Made by a program: the position numbers and the translations under genes. Of a DNA stretch of 38,672 nucleotides, positions 1 through 7,483 are shown in pieces. Source of the DNA: Candidatus Melainabacteria bacterium (GTDB lineage: Bacteria; Cyanobacteriota; Vampirovibrionia; Obscuribacterales; Obscuribacteraceae); the NCBI GenBank assembly GCA_003151275.1, contig PLXC01000041.1:1126-39797 (forward strand). The letters run 5' to 3'. The stretch's first letter is position 1, and every line of letters begins with the position of its first letter. The notes beneath the pieces are model-generated. The model saw only the letters and a program-made list of their open reading frames with translations. It was not told the origin of the DNA and did not search any database.

Positions 1-2
1 AC

Positions 3-113
3 GTCTGTAAAGTTGACGTTCCACCGTTGCGGGAAGTTATTCCTGGACATTTTTCAGCATGTCACTTCGCTGAATCACTTTTAGAACAAGCTAAAACTAA
101 CGGCAAAATCTGA
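3..113 (+). CDS. C-terminal end of an oligopeptide/dipeptide ABC transporter ATP-binding protein (5' truncated by window)
   Basis: The third frame is open from the left edge to a TGA at 111-113 and encodes 36 residues. The string contains C-x-V-D-x-P-P-L, then PGHFSACHFAE. This matches the conserved C-terminal extension of OppD/DppD/OppF-type ATPases, where C-x(n)-P-x(n)-PGH-x-x-x-CH-x-x is characteristic and is thought to bind metal in part of the family. The Walker motifs lie outside the window, so the substrate and the exact subfamily cannot be told. The product would be a cytoplasmic ATPase driving peptide or nickel-type uptake. It is followed after 68 bases by the next gene on the same strand. 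Confidence 0.72.
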   Translation, partial: VCKVDVPPLREVIPGHFSACHFAESLLEQAKTNGKI

Positions 114-181
114 TTCGGCTCTTGTTCACGATTTCCGAACCGCGAGGCAGGGAATAAATCAGATGCGTTGGAGCAGACTTG

Positions 182-1297
182 ATGACAATTAGAGACATAG
201 TTTTAAAAGCCGAGCGGACAATCGACAAATTGCTAGGCGTCTACGACAAGCGACTGCCTGCCACTAGCTACATTCCATTAAAAGAGCTAGGGCAAAAGTA
301 TCAATTGGAAATCATTACACATGCCGCTTCGGAAAACGACGAAATCCAATTTGACTGCCCATCCTCCACACAAGTTCGAGTCTATACAAATCTGCTCGCC
401 GCTGAGTTAGCTGTCTATCCTCCCGACTTTATTAAGCGCAGCAACATAGAGCGATTGGTGCTTTGCACAAACCTTCGCTCCCATCGACACAAGGTGTCAG
501 GCATCACCGATATGGGACTGTTCAAAATCGACACACTATTTTTGGACCTGTCGCATACCGCACACAATTGGGATTTTAGCCGACGCACATTTCATCATGA
601 GCTTTTTCATGCCATCGATTTCAGTGACTCACTGGAAGGATACATTGACACTGAATGGCGAAAACTCAATTCAGAAGATTACAAGTATTTTGCCAGTGAT
701 GAAAATTTTTCAGCTGTAGAAACAAGACAGAGCGGCTTTATCACGATGTATTCAACTCGATCTGTTTTGGAAGACAAAGCGGAACTTTACTCGTTTATGA
801 TTGTCGAATATCCTACGGTGCACGAAAGATGTTTAACCGACCAAGTGCTCTCGCGTAAGGTCGAGCATTTGAAGAAATCTCTTCGAACCTTTAGTCCGCA
901 CTTCAACGACACGTTCTGGGATAAGGTGCAAAGACGATCTGAGCAGACTGCCGCAATTAAGAACGGGAGTCCTGATAAGAAAAAGATGGATTCGTTGCCG
1001 CATTTGATCGATTCGCTTACAGTCGGCTCGGAGAAAGTCGGCGCGCAGAAAACAGGTGCTACGAAGATCGACTCTGGTCAGGCAACATCTCCTAAAGGAA
1101 CGGTGGAGATCGAAGAGATCCTGGGAGACGGGCGTAAAGTTTGGCGCGCTACTGTGAAGACCACCAGCGGCGAATCAGAGACTCAACTCTATTATTCGTT
1201 CAACAAGCTTCGTAATGAGATGAAAAAATTCGGACTAGACAATCAAGTTGTCAAAGAAGAAATCATGGAAGGAAAGAAAACGTTCTCAATCCGTTGA
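182..1297 (+). CDS. Putative zinc metallopeptidase (HExxH, gluzincin-like), cytoplasmic
   Basis: The protein has 371 residues if ATG 182 is used. A GGAG eight bases upstream supports ATG 182 over the in-frame TTG at 179. Residues 138-143 read HHELFH, an HExxH zinc site (H139, E140, H143). A downstream ED-x-AE segment near residues 197-201 would supply the third glutamate ligand, giving a gluzincin-like arrangement (HELFH-x-x-D, then an EDKAEL helix). This layout is known from bacterial 'putative zinc-binding metallopeptidase' families. There is no signal peptide or membrane segment. The last ~80 residues form a separate charged region (EIEEILGDGRKVWRATVK) that could be a small C-terminal domain. 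The substrate is unknown. The 3' end converges with the minus-strand gene that follows. Confidence 0.72.
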   Translation: MTIRDIVLKAERTIDKLLGVYDKRLPATSYIPLKELGQKYQLEIITHAASENDEIQFDCPSSTQVRVYTNLLAAELAVYPPDFIKRSNIERLVLCTNLRSHRHKVSGITDMGLFKIDTLFLDLSHTAHNWDFSRRTFHHELFHAIDFSDSLEGYIDTEWRKLNSEDYKYFASDENFSAVETRQSGFITMYSTRSVLEDKAELYSFMIVEYPTVHERCLTDQVLSRKVEHLKKSLRTFSPHFNDTFWDKVQRRSEQTAAIKNGSPDKKKMDSLPHLIDSLTVGSEKVGAQKTGATKIDSGQATSPKGTVEIEEILGDGRKVWRATVKTTSGESETQLYYSFNKLRNEMKKFGLDNQVVKEEIMEGKKTFSIR

Positions 1298-1396
1298 TTG
1301 TTGACTACGCGCTTTGGCTTCTTCGGATTCACGATCTTTGCCCTGAGCGGCTAAAGCATCTGCGAAACCAAACCAGACATTGGCATCTGCATGCAA
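1286..1396 (-). pseudogene. Possible detached C-terminal tail of the adjacent vWA gene
   Basis: Just past the TAG stop of the minus-strand vWA gene the same frame stays coding-like, interrupted by only one more stop (TAA). The reading then gives LHADANVWFGFADALAAQGK and a charged helix ending at a TGA (1286-1288). Hydrophobic and alanine-rich helix character followed by EEAKAR resembles the last helix pair of a TPR-like or secreted-protein tail. It could be a 36-residue gene from TTG 1396, or the relic of a longer C-terminus cut off by two stop codons. It overlaps the end of the convergent metallopeptidase gene by 12 bases. The evidence is composition and frame continuity only. Confidence 0.25.
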
Positions 1397-1435
1397 CCGG
1401 ATTTAATACACCCGCACTCCCTCGTCGCTCAATTT

Positions 1436-2479
1436 CTATTTTGATTGCACAACTTCTTGAGCTCCTTGTAGCATCATCTGATCCAAGTTGTTGTCTGACC
1501 GCTGCGGTCCAATAGTTCCATTGGTGGCTCCCTGGAGGGATGGCGCCGCATTTCCACTCGCTACAAGAGCCTCACTTCCAGCCTTCCAATCGCCCTTCGC
1601 ATCCGGCTTCACCGTGTATGTGACCCCGCCTGATGTGATTAGTGTCTCGCTTCGACCTGAAGCATTAACAACTTCTTGATGATAAGCAATTGTTTGAAAT
1701 TTTCCATTTGTCATACTGGCGATTTGTTTAAATACTGGAACTCCTCCGTCAAGCTCCAGTCCATCACAGCCAATTGTGTTAATGCGAATGCCTCGAGCAC
1801 CCGCTTTGCGTGCTTCGTTTTTCCAATCAAAATCGTGCACGTGATCGTGAGGAGGTGCATCGCCAATCAAGAAAAGCAACTTGGCGGTACTCTTATCATC
1901 ATCCCATTGAAGATCATTTAGAGCTGAGTGCAGACCTTTGTCAACTGCCTCAGGTGTATCTCCTCCTCCGTCTGCGTTGAGATCGGCAATGTCTTTTACG
2001 ACTTTATCGATATCGCCTGAAAACGGAAACACCTTTGTGACGTACTCATCGCCCTCGTCTCGATAAGCTACCAGTCCCACGCGAACAATGGGTTTCGGCT
2101 GACCAGAGGAAAGTTTCGCCACCATTGACTTAACTTTCGTTTTCACCATATCTATCTCGCCTTGCATCGAGCCCGTCGTGTCAATGCAAAAGGCCAGATC
2201 CAGTTTAGGACGGCTGTTTTTATCCGCACGGGTGGTGTATGTCTTAGAAGAAAACAGATCCTTCGTCTGATGGTCCGGCGGAGTTGCTTCCTCTTCGTTA
2301 GATGGAACGCTACTTTGAGCGGCCCTAATTGAAGCCATGTTGCTGAGAGCAGCAGCATTGAGAGCTGCCGCAGCCAGAGCCTCGGTTCTCGCTGATTGCT
2401 CGTAAATTGACGATACACCGATATGTATAGAGAACGCCGTAATGATTGTAACTAGTAAAGCTGTTGCATGCCTGTTCAT
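1436..2479 (-). CDS. Secreted von Willebrand factor type A (vWA) domain protein
   Basis: The protein has 347 residues from ATG 2479, which has a strong AGGAG seven bases upstream; the frame is open for 20 more codons but those lack a good site. Residues 1-24 form a signal peptide or anchor (MNRHATALLVTIITAFSIHI). The vWA domain begins about residue 93 with LDLAFCIDTTGSMQGEID, whose D-x-T-x-S (D100, T102, S104) is a MIDAS metal site of the 'DTTGSM' subgroup. The MIDAS threonine is likely in GGGDTPEAV and the aspartate in LFLIGDAPPHD. Such proteins bind ligands or act as chaperone-like scaffolds outside the cytoplasm; the partner is unknown. The C-terminus (QGAQEVVQSK) may be truncated, since coding-like sequence continues in frame after the stop. 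Confidence 0.85.
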   Translation of the reverse strand: MNRHATALLVTIITAFSIHIGVSSIYEQSARTEALAAAALNAAALSNMASIRAAQSSVPSNEEEATPPDHQTKDLFSSKTYTTRADKNSRPKLDLAFCIDTTGSMQGEIDMVKTKVKSMVAKLSSGQPKPIVRVGLVAYRDEGDEYVTKVFPFSGDIDKVVKDIADLNADGGGDTPEAVDKGLHSALNDLQWDDDKSTAKLLFLIGDAPPHDHVHDFDWKNEARKAGARGIRINTIGCDGLELDGGVPVFKQIASMTNGKFQTIAYHQEVVNASGRSETLITSGGVTYTVKPDAKGDWKAGSEALVASGNAAPSLQGATNGTIGPQRSDNNLDQMMLQGAQEVVQSK

Positions 2480-2823
2480 TTTTTTACTCCTAAATATCGC
2501 ATGAATTCGCAAGGCACCATATGCAGTGTCTCGACGCAAGCAATTTCGTTGTTAGTAAGTGATTCCGTAAAACCGAAAAAAGCTCCGGCATTGTAACTGT
2601 AAAACTAAACTAACTACTTGTCGCCCGGATTTACCCCGGACTAATTCTGGGAAATTCGAAAGGAACAGGTTATCTCACCAACTGGACGAACCTTCTTGAG
2701 CCTGCAGTCTGGATATCAGTAACGGCCTTGCACTCGAACGCAATTAAATACAATGAACACCGGTGCTAGTTTTTGCTTGTTGTGTCAAACTTGAAACAGC
2801 AGGTCTTTGAAGTGGGTAGTTGC
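2480..2823. other. Divergent intergenic region between vWA and MazF-like genes
   Basis: This spacer of about 340 bases lies between the minus-strand vWA start and the plus-strand toxin-like start, so it must hold the promoters for both. I see no convincing small gene, and in particular no obvious antitoxin reading frame ahead of the MazF-like gene. No clear terminator or long inverted repeat stands out. Confidence 0.5.
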
Positions 2824-3336
2824 ATGTTCGATTCGAAAGAGCCTCCAAAGTTCCGCAAGGGCGATATCGTCTTAGTTGCGTTTCCTTCTCAAACCGAGGG
2901 TGCAATCGGAATTAAGCGCCGCCCTGCGGTTATAGTCTCGGGTCACCGCATAAACATTACTTCTGATGATGTTCTACTGGTCCCTCTTACTAGTAACCAA
3001 GCAAGGAACTACAGTGAGGCAACAACGGTTGAAATTATGATGAATAGCCCTGAGGGACGAGAAGCAGGGCTGCGTCTTGATTCAATCGTCGACTGCAGTG
3101 TTATCGCAACTATGCCCAAAACGTTATTAGTGAGCATTATCGGGCGCTTTTCACCTAACCTCATAAAGAGCGTGGACGAGTGCATCAAAAAATGTCTTGA
3201 TATGGACGATTCAGATCAAGATCAAGAAAACGATTTCGATTCCCCTAGTCGAGTTCCGCGCAACCCCAGACCTCTTAGTCCTGACACGCACATTTCCTTG
3301 GACCTACCTGATCAACAAGGAAATATTCTTCAGTAG
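2824..3336 (+). CDS. MazF/PemK-family endoribonuclease toxin-like protein
   Basis: The protein has 170 residues from ATG 2824; an in-frame TTG at 2773 is possible but would add an N-terminus atypical of the family. Residues ~8-115 carry the PemK/MazF SH3-like barrel order: FRKGDIVLVAFPSQ, then KRRPAVIVSG, then DDVLLVPLTSN, then GLRLDSIVDCS and the LLVSIIGRFS strand. MazF proteins cut mRNA at short single-stranded motifs. The core is followed by a ~50-residue acidic and proline-rich tail (DMDDSDQDQENDFD, then PRNPRPLSP), which is unusual. No antitoxin gene is visible on either side, so it may be a solitary or repurposed member. The gene ends 20 bases from the convergent MBL-fold gene. Confidence 0.8.
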   Translation: MFDSKEPPKFRKGDIVLVAFPSQTEGAIGIKRRPAVIVSGHRINITSDDVLLVPLTSNQARNYSEATTVEIMMNSPEGREAGLRLDSIVDCSVIATMPKTLLVSIIGRFSPNLIKSVDECIKKCLDMDDSDQDQENDFDSPSRVPRNPRPLSPDTHISLDLPDQQGNILQ

Positions 3337-3356
3337 CGCCTAGTTTTGGATTAAGC

Positions 3357-4409
3357 CTAAAACGTATAGCGACTACCAACAGCGGAGGGCACAACAATTT
3401 CTTCGCCGAATGCTTCTATCAAGGCGTATTGGGCACGCCATCCTGTGCAATGCGCAGGCATTATTTGTTTAAGATTGAATCTCTTCAGATTCTCAATGGT
3501 GTCAGGAATGATTTTTTCCAATGAGCCAACAAGATGCAAACCTCCAAAAATTCCATACACTGGAATATCTTTAAAAGTATTTTTTGCACTTTCTAAAACA
3601 TTGACGATGCCTGCGTGAGAACAAGAACTGAACAATAGCAAACCCTTGCCAGCAAGATTTACTGCTAAATACCGTTCATCCATAAGCAATGGATCCGGCT
3701 TCCAAGGCGAAGCGCTGTTTTCTCGTCCCAAGTGATCGGCGCGCCCTTTCTCAAAACTCGTCACCCTAGCAATTTCACCACTCAAATAAAAGTAATCATC
3801 GAGCAAAGTGCGCTCCGCGAAATCATTAATAACTTCTGCTCCATGCTTCCCTAGTTGATCAACTGAAGGCACCAATTGAAATGGCACGACTGTTCCATTA
3901 CTTAGCTGAGCAGCGCGCTCCAAAAACATTCCCGGATTAACGTGACAGGGCACTTTTCGCGCGCCCTTTTGAGTAATCTCATCAAGCGCAGGCAATAAGG
4001 CACCCATATGGTCCCAGTGCCCATGCGAGATACCAATCGCTTCTACATCGCGTAGATCCACACCAAGGTTTCTACTGTTCCGAAGAAAAATATCGCCTTC
4101 TGGTCCGGCATCAAACAATATTTTGTGGATTTTGCCTTCCAGTGTTCCAGTCAACATCACTGATAAGCCCAATTGAGCGCAACACAAAGTAGTTCCTGAA
4201 ATTTCAACAGCGCCGGCGGCGATGACGTTGTTGAATTCAGGTGAAACATGAGCAGGCTTAGTCGAGTAACTGTCGCTCTGATTGTCAACCAGAACATCTA
4301 TCACAAGTTTATCAAGCGGGCGCAGTGAGTTCACATTTAAATAATCGTCGCCGGAAGGCTGGCATAGTTTGAAACAACTACCAAGTATGTTTACAGTTCC
4401 CTGATCCAA
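3357..4409 (-). CDS. MBL-fold metallo-hydrolase (COG1237-like)
   Basis: The protein has 350 residues if TTG 4409 is used. No ribosome site is obvious, and a later start near residue 25-35, just before the LVIDVLVDN strand, would also fit the family. The metallo-beta-lactamase signature is ISHGHWDHMGAL (H129, H131, D133, H134). Later metal-site elements appear as LLFSSCSHAGIVN, GIFGGLHL and PAHCTGW. The SCSHAG and HCTGW order fits the COG1237 group, annotated as metal-dependent hydrolases related to dihydropterin ribofuranosyl-aminobenzene phosphate synthases. There is no signal peptide, so it is likely cytoplasmic. The substrate cannot be deduced. It is transcribed divergently from the copper-enzyme operon. 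Confidence 0.85.
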   Translation of the reverse strand: MDQGTVNILGSCFKLCQPSGDDYLNVNSLRPLDKLVIDVLVDNQSDSYSTKPAHVSPEFNNVIAAGAVEISGTTLCCAQLGLSVMLTGTLEGKIHKILFDAGPEGDIFLRNSRNLGVDLRDVEAIGISHGHWDHMGALLPALDEITQKGARKVPCHVNPGMFLERAAQLSNGTVVPFQLVPSVDQLGKHGAEVINDFAERTLLDDYFYLSGEIARVTSFEKGRADHLGRENSASPWKPDPLLMDERYLAVNLAGKGLLLFSSCSHAGIVNVLESAKNTFKDIPVYGIFGGLHLVGSLEKIIPDTIENLKRFNLKQIMPAHCTGWRAQYALIEAFGEEIVVPSAVGSRYTF

Positions 4410-4548
4410 AGGTATTTCAACGAGTTTTCAACAAGTTAATGACCGAAAATTCTAATGACTTAAAATCGCACGAATCTAAGTGTTCCGCGCGTAAAAAGTG
4501 GAACATCATCATGGGCAGTCAAAGATTAGCAACGAGGGGTTAGAGCTT

Positions 4549-6207
4549 ATGGAAAAATTTCCGGTTGAAAAAGTATCCACGCCACAAATGCTCAGGTACA
4601 AAATGTATCAACTCCTGACCGGGCAATTGGTGACGAGGAGGGACATCTTGACGGCAGGTGCAGCGGGAGCAACCGGAATTGCTTTAGACCGTTTTTTCGC
4701 AATGGCGGGATCAAAATCAGCTGAGGTTGCTTCGTCTGCATGGCCTAAGCCCGTCGTTATTAATGCCGAAAAATTCAAACAATCTTTTGAGCATCTAGGT
4801 AAGTATATTTATCTCGCCCCAGAGAAATTGGGTGGCGGCACACATGCTGTCGATTTTGACTCAGGAAAAACATTGGCTTGGATAGCGTATTGGAACTATG
4901 GCGACTCGTGCCCAATTTCCCACCATCTTGCCGCATATCCGTCACCTGATCCATATAAAGGTTTTGAGTTCGTCAACTCAACGCAGGGCGGCTCCAACGT
5001 AATGATTTACGGCTTGCCGACTACCATCCAAGAGCGGGGATTGCTCGAGAAATGGGGACAGGGAAACCATATCTATCGCGTCCAATTTGATGGCAATTCG
5101 ATGGTCTTGAAAGAAGACATTTCCGCGACAACTGGAATCGGTCTGGGTGTTCACATCACTGTGTATCCGGATGCGAAAGGATTTGCGGCTGCGGATGGAC
5201 AAAAAGACATCGCTGCATTTTTCAATAGAGCTGGTGCAGACGAAAAAACCGAGGTGCAAAACGCTTTTAGAGCCGATTGGATTGGTGCGCAAAAAGATGG
5301 TCCATTGAATGAGAACTGGTCGAAAGGTGGAACGCTGCGCATCTCACGATTAGTGTGCGCAAAAGAGACAGGCAGATTTGCTTATGAAGGAGCAACCGGA
5401 AACAAAATCGATTGGGAAATGGTGCCAATGGCTGAAGACTTGGTGTCAACTGGTCAAATTCCGGGGCTCGACCCGAAGGGATTAACCGGATTGGACGCGG
5501 TGGTGCACCATCCAGGCAACTATTATTCGGCTCTGATTATCCGCATGCTCTCGACGGCAGTTATTGTTGATCGCCGAACATTTGAACCAGTAGCTTGTTT
5601 GCACATGCCAGAGGGATCGGACGATAATCTAAAAATACACAAGGTGCATGGCAATCCTGATACATGGGAAGTAAAATTTGACAACATCAAATGTGTAGGA
5701 CACGAGGCTGGTTTCTCGCCGGACGGCAAGATCTTCACGATGATGAACAATCTCGAGCAGAACAATATGGCCGTGTTTGATACATCAGCTGCGGATCCGC
5801 GAGACTGGAAACGAGTTGCATTTGTAAAAGATCCTGACTGGGTTGGTAAGTACCCAAGCCCATTTCATTTGTGCTTCTCGATGGACGGTTCAAAGATGTT
5901 TGTTTCGGTTTTAAGTCCGAAGCCAGCTAAGAGCGGCTGTTGCGTAGTCGATACAAAGACATGGAGAATCATCAAAAAATTTAAGGATATTGGACCCGAC
6001 TGCCAGACAATGTCTGTTTCCTATGATGGGAAGTATGTGTTCCAAATCTTTAGCGGTTTCCAAAGGCTCTCCAGCGGAGTGTTCATCTTCACTCAAGACA
6101 CACTCGAACCAGTAGGATATTTGCCGAATTTTGGCGGACACCACGACTGTGTAATTATTCCGACCAAGTTAGAACATCTGCGCAACAGTCGTTGCACAAC
6201 ACTATAG
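4549..6207 (+). CDS. Tat-exported NosZ-fold copper oxidoreductase, thiocyanate dehydrogenase-like
   Basis: The protein has 552 residues from ATG 4549, chosen for the GAGGGG nine bases upstream; GTG 4498 is in frame but has no such site. A twin-arginine signal (VTRRDILTAGAAG) lies near residue 30, after an unusually long N-terminal lead. Most of the rest reads as a seven-bladed-propeller protein with histidine motifs at WNYGDSCPISHHLA, GVHITVYPD, DAVVHHPGN, CVGHEAGFSPDG, PSPFHLCFS and the C-terminal GGHHDCVIIP. These resemble, from memory, thiocyanate dehydrogenase (a trinuclear-copper enzyme that oxidises thiocyanate to cyanate and sulfur) and more distantly the CuZ domain of nitrous oxide reductase. 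The CuA cupredoxin domain of NosZ is absent. It sits 22 bases ahead of an ABC permease gene. The substrate is unproven. Confidence 0.78.
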   Translation: MEKFPVEKVSTPQMLRYKMYQLLTGQLVTRRDILTAGAAGATGIALDRFFAMAGSKSAEVASSAWPKPVVINAEKFKQSFEHLGKYIYLAPEKLGGGTHAVDFDSGKTLAWIAYWNYGDSCPISHHLAAYPSPDPYKGFEFVNSTQGGSNVMIYGLPTTIQERGLLEKWGQGNHIYRVQFDGNSMVLKEDISATTGIGLGVHITVYPDAKGFAAADGQKDIAAFFNRAGADEKTEVQNAFRADWIGAQKDGPLNENWSKGGTLRISRLVCAKETGRFAYEGATGNKIDWEMVPMAEDLVSTGQIPGLDPKGLTGLDAVVHHPGNYYSALIIRMLSTAVIVDRRTFEPVACLHMPEGSDDNLKIHKVHGNPDTWEVKFDNIKCVGHEAGFSPDGKIFTMMNNLEQNNMAVFDTSAADPRDWKRVAFVKDPDWVGKYPSPFHLCFSMDGSKMFVSVLSPKPAKSGCCVVDTKTWRIIKKFKDIGPDCQTMSVSYDGKYVFQIFSGFQRLSSGVFIFTQDTLEPVGYLPNFGGHHDCVIIPTKLEHLRNSRCTTL

Positions 6208-6229
6208 AACAACACTGAAGGAAACCGAA

Positions 6230-7483
6230 TTGCCGCAAGTTGACGTAGTCACCGCTCCTGGTGCCAAGAGGCGACAGGGTGCCGCGTGGCTATTTATAAG
6301 GATGGCGCTTCAGAATCTGATGCGCCGTCCTACCCGCACGATAATGCTGGTCGTAGCAGTAGCACTTGGAACCGGGGCAGTATTCGCATCTTACACAGTT
6401 GCCCACGGCATCGAAGCAAGTATGCAAAAAAGTTTTTCTCGCATGGGCGCAGACCTCATTGTGGTGCCTCAAGATGCCATGGTCAACATCACGAGCGCAC
6501 TACTGACGGTGCAACCTACAGAATCCACGATTGACGCCAGTTTGATTAAAGACATTTCTCATTTAGACGGTGTTGCTCAAGTCGCTCCTCAAACCATCTA
6601 CAAAGTTTCAATGATGGCAGGAATGCCGATGCACAAAGTCAATTTGATTGCGTTCGATCCAGCGCACGATTTTACAGTCATACCATGGCTGCAAGAGCAT
6701 CTGCCACGGGGTCTGCAGACAGGTGACTTGATTTGCGGAGGTAGACTTACCGACAAAATCGGGGATGAAGTCGAACCGTGCAGCTCTGCGGCAAACATAT
6801 ACGGTAAGCTTGGTCGAAGCGGAGTTGGTCCCTTTGACGAATCATATTTTACAACCTATGCAACGATCGAATCATTGGCCAAGTCCGAGAGTTCTTGCAT
6901 GCCATCTTTTCAGCCGAATCACATTTCAGCACTTCTGGTGCGAATAAATTTTGGTGCTACACCAGAGCAAGTGCGTTTTGCACTGGCAAGATTTCCTGGA
7001 ATTAAAGTAATCACCGGCGCTAACATAGTTACCTCAACGCGACAAACTACTACCGCGCTTCTCAATGGCATGGTCGGCTTCACCGCAATGATGGTCCTTG
7101 GTTCTTTGATTCTATTAAGTCTGCTCTTTTCCGCGATCATCGCCGAACGTCATAGAGAGGTTGGATTGCTGCGTGCTGTTGGAGCGAGACACGCCGATAT
7201 TGTGCGAATGCTGGTGGCAGAAGCAGCGTTTGCCACCACTATTGGAGGCGTGTGCGGCATCATTTTAGGATGCGGACTTTTGCTAATCTTCCAACATTCA
7301 CTCGTTTATTATCTCGAAACTCTCCATGTTGAATTCGCCTGGCCGGCACCTGCCGAAATCGCCATTACAGCGATAGCGTGCGCCGCCATTGCTGGATTCG
7401 TCGGACTAGTGGGAGCGTTTTTACCCGCCTGGCACGCCGGTGGCGAGCAACCATATACACTAATTCAAGGTGAAAGCGAGTAA
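6230..7483 (+). CDS. MacB/FtsX-type ABC transporter permease
   Basis: The protein has 417 residues. The TTG start is supported by GAAGGA just upstream. The topology is that of the MacB/LolC/FtsX family: one N-terminal membrane segment (TIMLVVAVALGTGAVFASY, about residues 38-57), a large periplasmic domain of about 220 residues, then three membrane segments near residues 278-302, 328-352 and 378-402. The loop ERHREVGLLRAVGA after the second segment is the typical ATPase-coupling region. Such permeases transmit force across the membrane rather than forming a channel. Linkage to the copper enzyme (22-base gap) and overlap with the next gene (TAATG) make a three-gene operon. A role in maturing or supplying the exported enzyme is inference from this linkage. 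Confidence 0.9.
   Translation: MPQVDVVTAPGAKRRQGAAWLFIRMALQNLMRRPTRTIMLVVAVALGTGAVFASYTVAHGIEASMQKSFSRMGADLIVVPQDAMVNITSALLTVQPTESTIDASLIKDISHLDGVAQVAPQTIYKVSMMAGMPMHKVNLIAFDPAHDFTVIPWLQEHLPRGLQTGDLICGGRLTDKIGDEVEPCSSAANIYGKLGRSGVGPFDESYFTTYATIESLAKSESSCMPSFQPNHISALLVRINFGATPEQVRFALARFPGIKVITGANIVTSTRQTTTALLNGMVGFTAMMVLGSLILLSLLFSAIIAERHREVGLLRAVGARHADIVRMLVAEAAFATTIGGVCGIILGCGLLLIFQHSLVYYLETLHVEFAWPAPAEIAITAIACAAIAGFVGLVGAFLPAWHAGGEQPYTLIQGESE

Noticed and set aside
1294..1515. Plus-strand frame of 73 codons between two genes
   Set aside because: It overlaps the end of the vWA gene on the other strand and the composition reads as random; the minus strand is more coding-like here.
3337..3365. 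Bidirectional terminator between MazF-like and MBL-fold genes
   Set aside because: The GTTTTGG/CCTAAAAC pairing is imperfect and weak; not enough to call a terminator.
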